Shown here: positions 61,097 to 64,000 of the stretch, one piece after another
Position numbering within the stretch: position 1 is the first letter of the stretch
Layout: every line of letters begins with the position of its first letter
DNA from: Oasisia sp. SBJ-2009
Lineage: Eukaryota > Annelida > Polychaeta > Sabellida > Siboglinidae
Assembly (NCBI GenBank): GCA_964017155.1
Contig: OZ024862.1
Coordinates: 34,667,690-34,731,689, forward strand
Length of the DNA: 64,000 nucleotides
Direction: 5' to 3'
The notes under the pieces: generated by a model
Seen by the model: the letters and a program-made list of their open reading frames with translations, nothing else
Database searches by the model: none
Told to the model about the DNA's origin: nothing
Program-made: the position numbers and the translations under genes

Positions 61097-63410
61097 TATA
61101 AGAGGTGTAAAATGTCATTTAAAATTAATTATATTTACCATTGAATTATATGTAAAATAGAATCATAATGCACAATGAACAAATACCACTGAATAAACAC
61201 ACATGTGTACATACAATCACACATCACACACACACACATCCACCCACAAATACATATATACACGTTTTTAAATAACTGCTGGTCTAAAGAAAGTACCATT
61301 TTCATAGCCACCCACCAACCAATCGACATATGCACTAAACTGATGTTCACATCTTGCCAAATCACATCTGCGTGATTGTGCTTCGCATCAAGGTGAGACA
61401 TGATAAATCAAACTATCACAATGCAACAGATGCATAATAGTGTGATCAGAACCAATGGTGATATTGAGATTCACACGCAGCACTGCCTGACATAGACGGT
61501 AGTGACAGGGCCCAGTGGTGGCTGGATCACCACCTTCCTCCTCATGCATAAATCCTGCATGTTTAATCTCTTCTTCCATTTATCTTGTCTTATCTCATCA
61601 TCCCTTAATGCATGATGAGTCGTCTTCAGGTGACCACAGACGGTAAGAAAGTGACAGCACGAAAGACACAGAATCAGCGATTTTCTCGCAATGATACAGA
61701 AATGTTGGATGTAACTGTGATTAATACACATTTTGATCAAAGGCAGAAGTGATGCTCTTTGGAAAACAAAAATTTCTGCATGACATCAAAACTGATGACA
61801 AACACTGATGCATGTCAGCTAACAAATCAGATTTATTGAGACATAAAATAACTTAATGTTCTCGTAGAACCAAATTTATGACATGTACAATGTGTATAGT
61901 GTCACGACCAATAATATATTTGAGCTGACATTTAGCAAGCAATATAAAAAAAACTGTTGGATTCTATATTGTGGTAATTATGTCTAAGACGGAATGACTC
62001 TTTCATCACCCTGAGGCAAAGCAAACGGTGAGGTGAAGAACTCATTTCCATCAGTGATTGCCGCGAATCAAACAGGAAATTGTACCCTGGAAAATCCCAT
62101 GTAAAAAGACGCTACCTAGAATTGCGAAAGCCGCAAATGTTTAATGCAGTTTGCTGCTGATTCACAGTAATTGACATGGATGACAGTGAGGGCTGGGAGA
62201 CTTGCATGAATGCAGAAATAGAAATGATCTTTCTGAACGTCTCCAATATACGGGCCTTCAGGCAATCACATTTGAGTAATGTAAATAAATGAGAGCCGTA
62301 CCCAGCAGTGAATGAGTTAACATGTCGTCAGGGTACTAAGCCGGTGCTTAAATCTGGCTTCATTGTGCAAGAAGATAGGGTTTGACCTTCACATTAACAT
62401 ACCATGAGAGAGTGGGAGGTTTCTACTGAAAACAACTACTTTTAAACAGCTGACTCAACATGAACCAGGCATGTTTAAACAGCAAATTGAGGTGACATTG
62501 AATCTGCTGCCATTCAGTTCAGAGGTTTCTTGTCGTGTCTGTCTCCTGCCTCCTACAATGGGAGGGTGTAATTCGTCAACCATTCCCGCATCACCAGGTC
62601 CAGGACCGCTCTCTCCCTGTGACAGAATACAGTGGCTAGTGATGGGGTCCACTGTTTTTTGAGTCAGACCATTCGCAAGTTGAACATTCCCACAGCCCCT
62701 AACTGTGCAAGTTTGTATTAAAATGTTGAACTCCAATTCACAGGTGGTTAAACTTCATCCAAGACTTATGCAGATCAGAATGACCACAGTGCACAGATGG
62801 TTCTAGGAAGAACTTATGTAGGGAGAATGGTTTGGTCAGCCAGTCCCCTTCCATCTGGTTGACGGGCTTGACGGCTAGTATGTTGTGGTTTGATTGTGGC
62901 CAATACATTTTGTGAGTTCACATCCCTGACTGTTGAAAGTAACAGAGGCGAGCCTCCTAGTGGTGACCTCCTGCACTTATCGGTGACCTCCCATGAGGCA
63001 GTGGGAAGCTTTAACCACTTCTAGACCGACACATCTAACAACTGCACCCTTATGCCTCAAGTTGTCTTGACATCCTCAATGCGGCCACTAAAATGTAGCT
63101 TTCAAATACCATGCTGCTGTGAATGTGGAGCGACGCTAAATGGTAGATCCGTGTACTACACTGATAAAGTACCCACCCTAAACAACCAAGTACAGCCCAG
63201 AGTATCGTGACTTTCATTACACTATGAGAAACTAAGTTTTACTCCTCGATAACATCGCAGTGTTACTGCAAAAATACTTCCCAATGCACACTAGTTGTTT
63301 TAACCATACCTTTTGAGTTAGATTTAAAACCTGTGGTGAAATATAAAACAAAATTTACCATCAATTAAAAACCTGCATAATGAATCTACACAACAACCAT
63401 ATTATTTAGT
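61097..63410. other. No supported gene
   Basis: Should contain or flank the 5' part of the BCL11-like gene, but no BCL11-type N-terminus was recognised. Minus-strand ORFs at 61471-61740 and 62455-62736 have no recognised domain; the second follows an acceptor-like TTCTGTCACAG near 62615. Confidence 0.45.
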
Positions 63411-63413
63411 TAG

Positions 63414-63507
63414 TGTCCTGGTTGGTGTCCTGGTTAGTGCCCTGGTTGGTGTCCTGGTTGGTGTCCTGGTTAGTGTCCTGGTTAGTGTCCTGGTTGGTGT
63501 CCTGGTT
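63414..63507. repeat. 12-bp tandem repeat, 8 copies
   Basis: The unit is TGTCCTGGTTGG or TGTCCTGGTTAG. As 12 is a multiple of 3 it gives an open repeat frame (SWLV), not evidence of a gene. Confidence 0.95.
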
Positions 63508-64000
63508 AATTTATGCATTACTCAGATCCTACAAGAAACTTAGGTTTTTATTCCTAAAACTGAGCTCAACCATGACAAACATTTTCTCTGTTGCTGCACC
63601 CAAAATCTAAAATCAACTCACCATCACTAAAAAAAGTGATCTGAAACTATAGCCACCTTTTGAAATAACTAAAAACTCAATCATTCCCACCCTAAGACAT
63701 TTGGCAGTCCCTTTCTCTGGTTATGCCTATGATTATTGTATATTGTGCTTCAGAACAGAGATTTCTGAGAATGCAGACACTATAGATGTTTATTATTATT
63801 TGATGAGCAAGCATATTATTAATGAGCACATGATTTCATGAAATCGCTATGCCTACAAATATAATTTTTATATATTATATTTATATAAAATTGCAGTAGC
63901 AGCAGCAGTAGCGATCACAATAACTAAACACATTAATTCTGCAGAATAACAACGCAAGTCCTGTGTAGATTGAGATTGACATACGCCAAAATTAATTACA

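Noticed and set aside
61471..61740. Minus-strand ORF with CLSCCHFLTVCGHLKTTHH as a zinc finger
   Set aside because: The Cys-to-His spacing (8 residues) is too short for a C2H2 finger.

Overview
The window is nuclear DNA of an animal. Genes are split into short exons with GT-AG introns of several kilobases, there is no operon structure, and about half or more of the bases are intron or intergenic DNA full of microsatellites, minisatellites and small transposon copies. The protein families (SNRK, CTCF, BCL11-type fingers), a SINE carrying a Nin-DC-like central domain and LINE tails ending in (GAA)n fit a lophotrochozoan, most likely a mollusc. The species call is inference.

Layout. (1) About 1-14.5 kb holds no exon I can support. 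It carries a 44-bp tandem array between inverted repeats, long CA/TA tracts, a roughly 1-kb terminal-inverted-repeat candidate, an 884-bp hAT-like fold-back element and two minisatellites. It probably contains introns and the unrecognised 3' part of SNRK. (2) 14,547-24,831, minus strand: four phase-compatible exons of the kinase SNRK (kinase domain plus UBA-like region); the C-terminal tail is not found. (3) 25-30 kb: a very repeat-rich intergenic stretch (TGCG, CA, duplicated blocks, LINE 3' ends). (4) 29.9-44.1 kb, plus strand: a complete CTCF gene with a promoter-like region, a candidate non-coding first exon, six coding exons (822 residues, eleven zinc fingers, a cohesin-binding-type YDF motif) and a polyadenylation signal. 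Its introns contain several tandem arrays, two of them abutting 3' splice sites. (5) 45.8-60.8 kb, minus strand: four phase-compatible exons that I join into one gene, a BCL11-like protein with two N-terminal-type fingers and an acidic tail. The join is a hypothesis. (6) 61-64 kb: no supported gene.

SNRK and CTCF are head to head about 5 kb apart; CTCF and the BCL11-like gene are tail to tail. I see no evidence that the three share a pathway. CTCF is a chromatin-loop anchor protein, the BCL11-like protein a presumed DNA-binding regulator, and SNRK an AMPK-related kinase.

I found no wholly new molecular system. The most unusual pattern is that tandem repeats and SINEs repeatedly sit within tens of bases of real splice sites, in two cases multiplying splice-site-like sequence (copied 5' splice sites after SNRK exon 4; about 34 CAG-G steps before CTCF coding exon 5). 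A possible two-finger BCL11-like gene is the other main candidate for follow-up.
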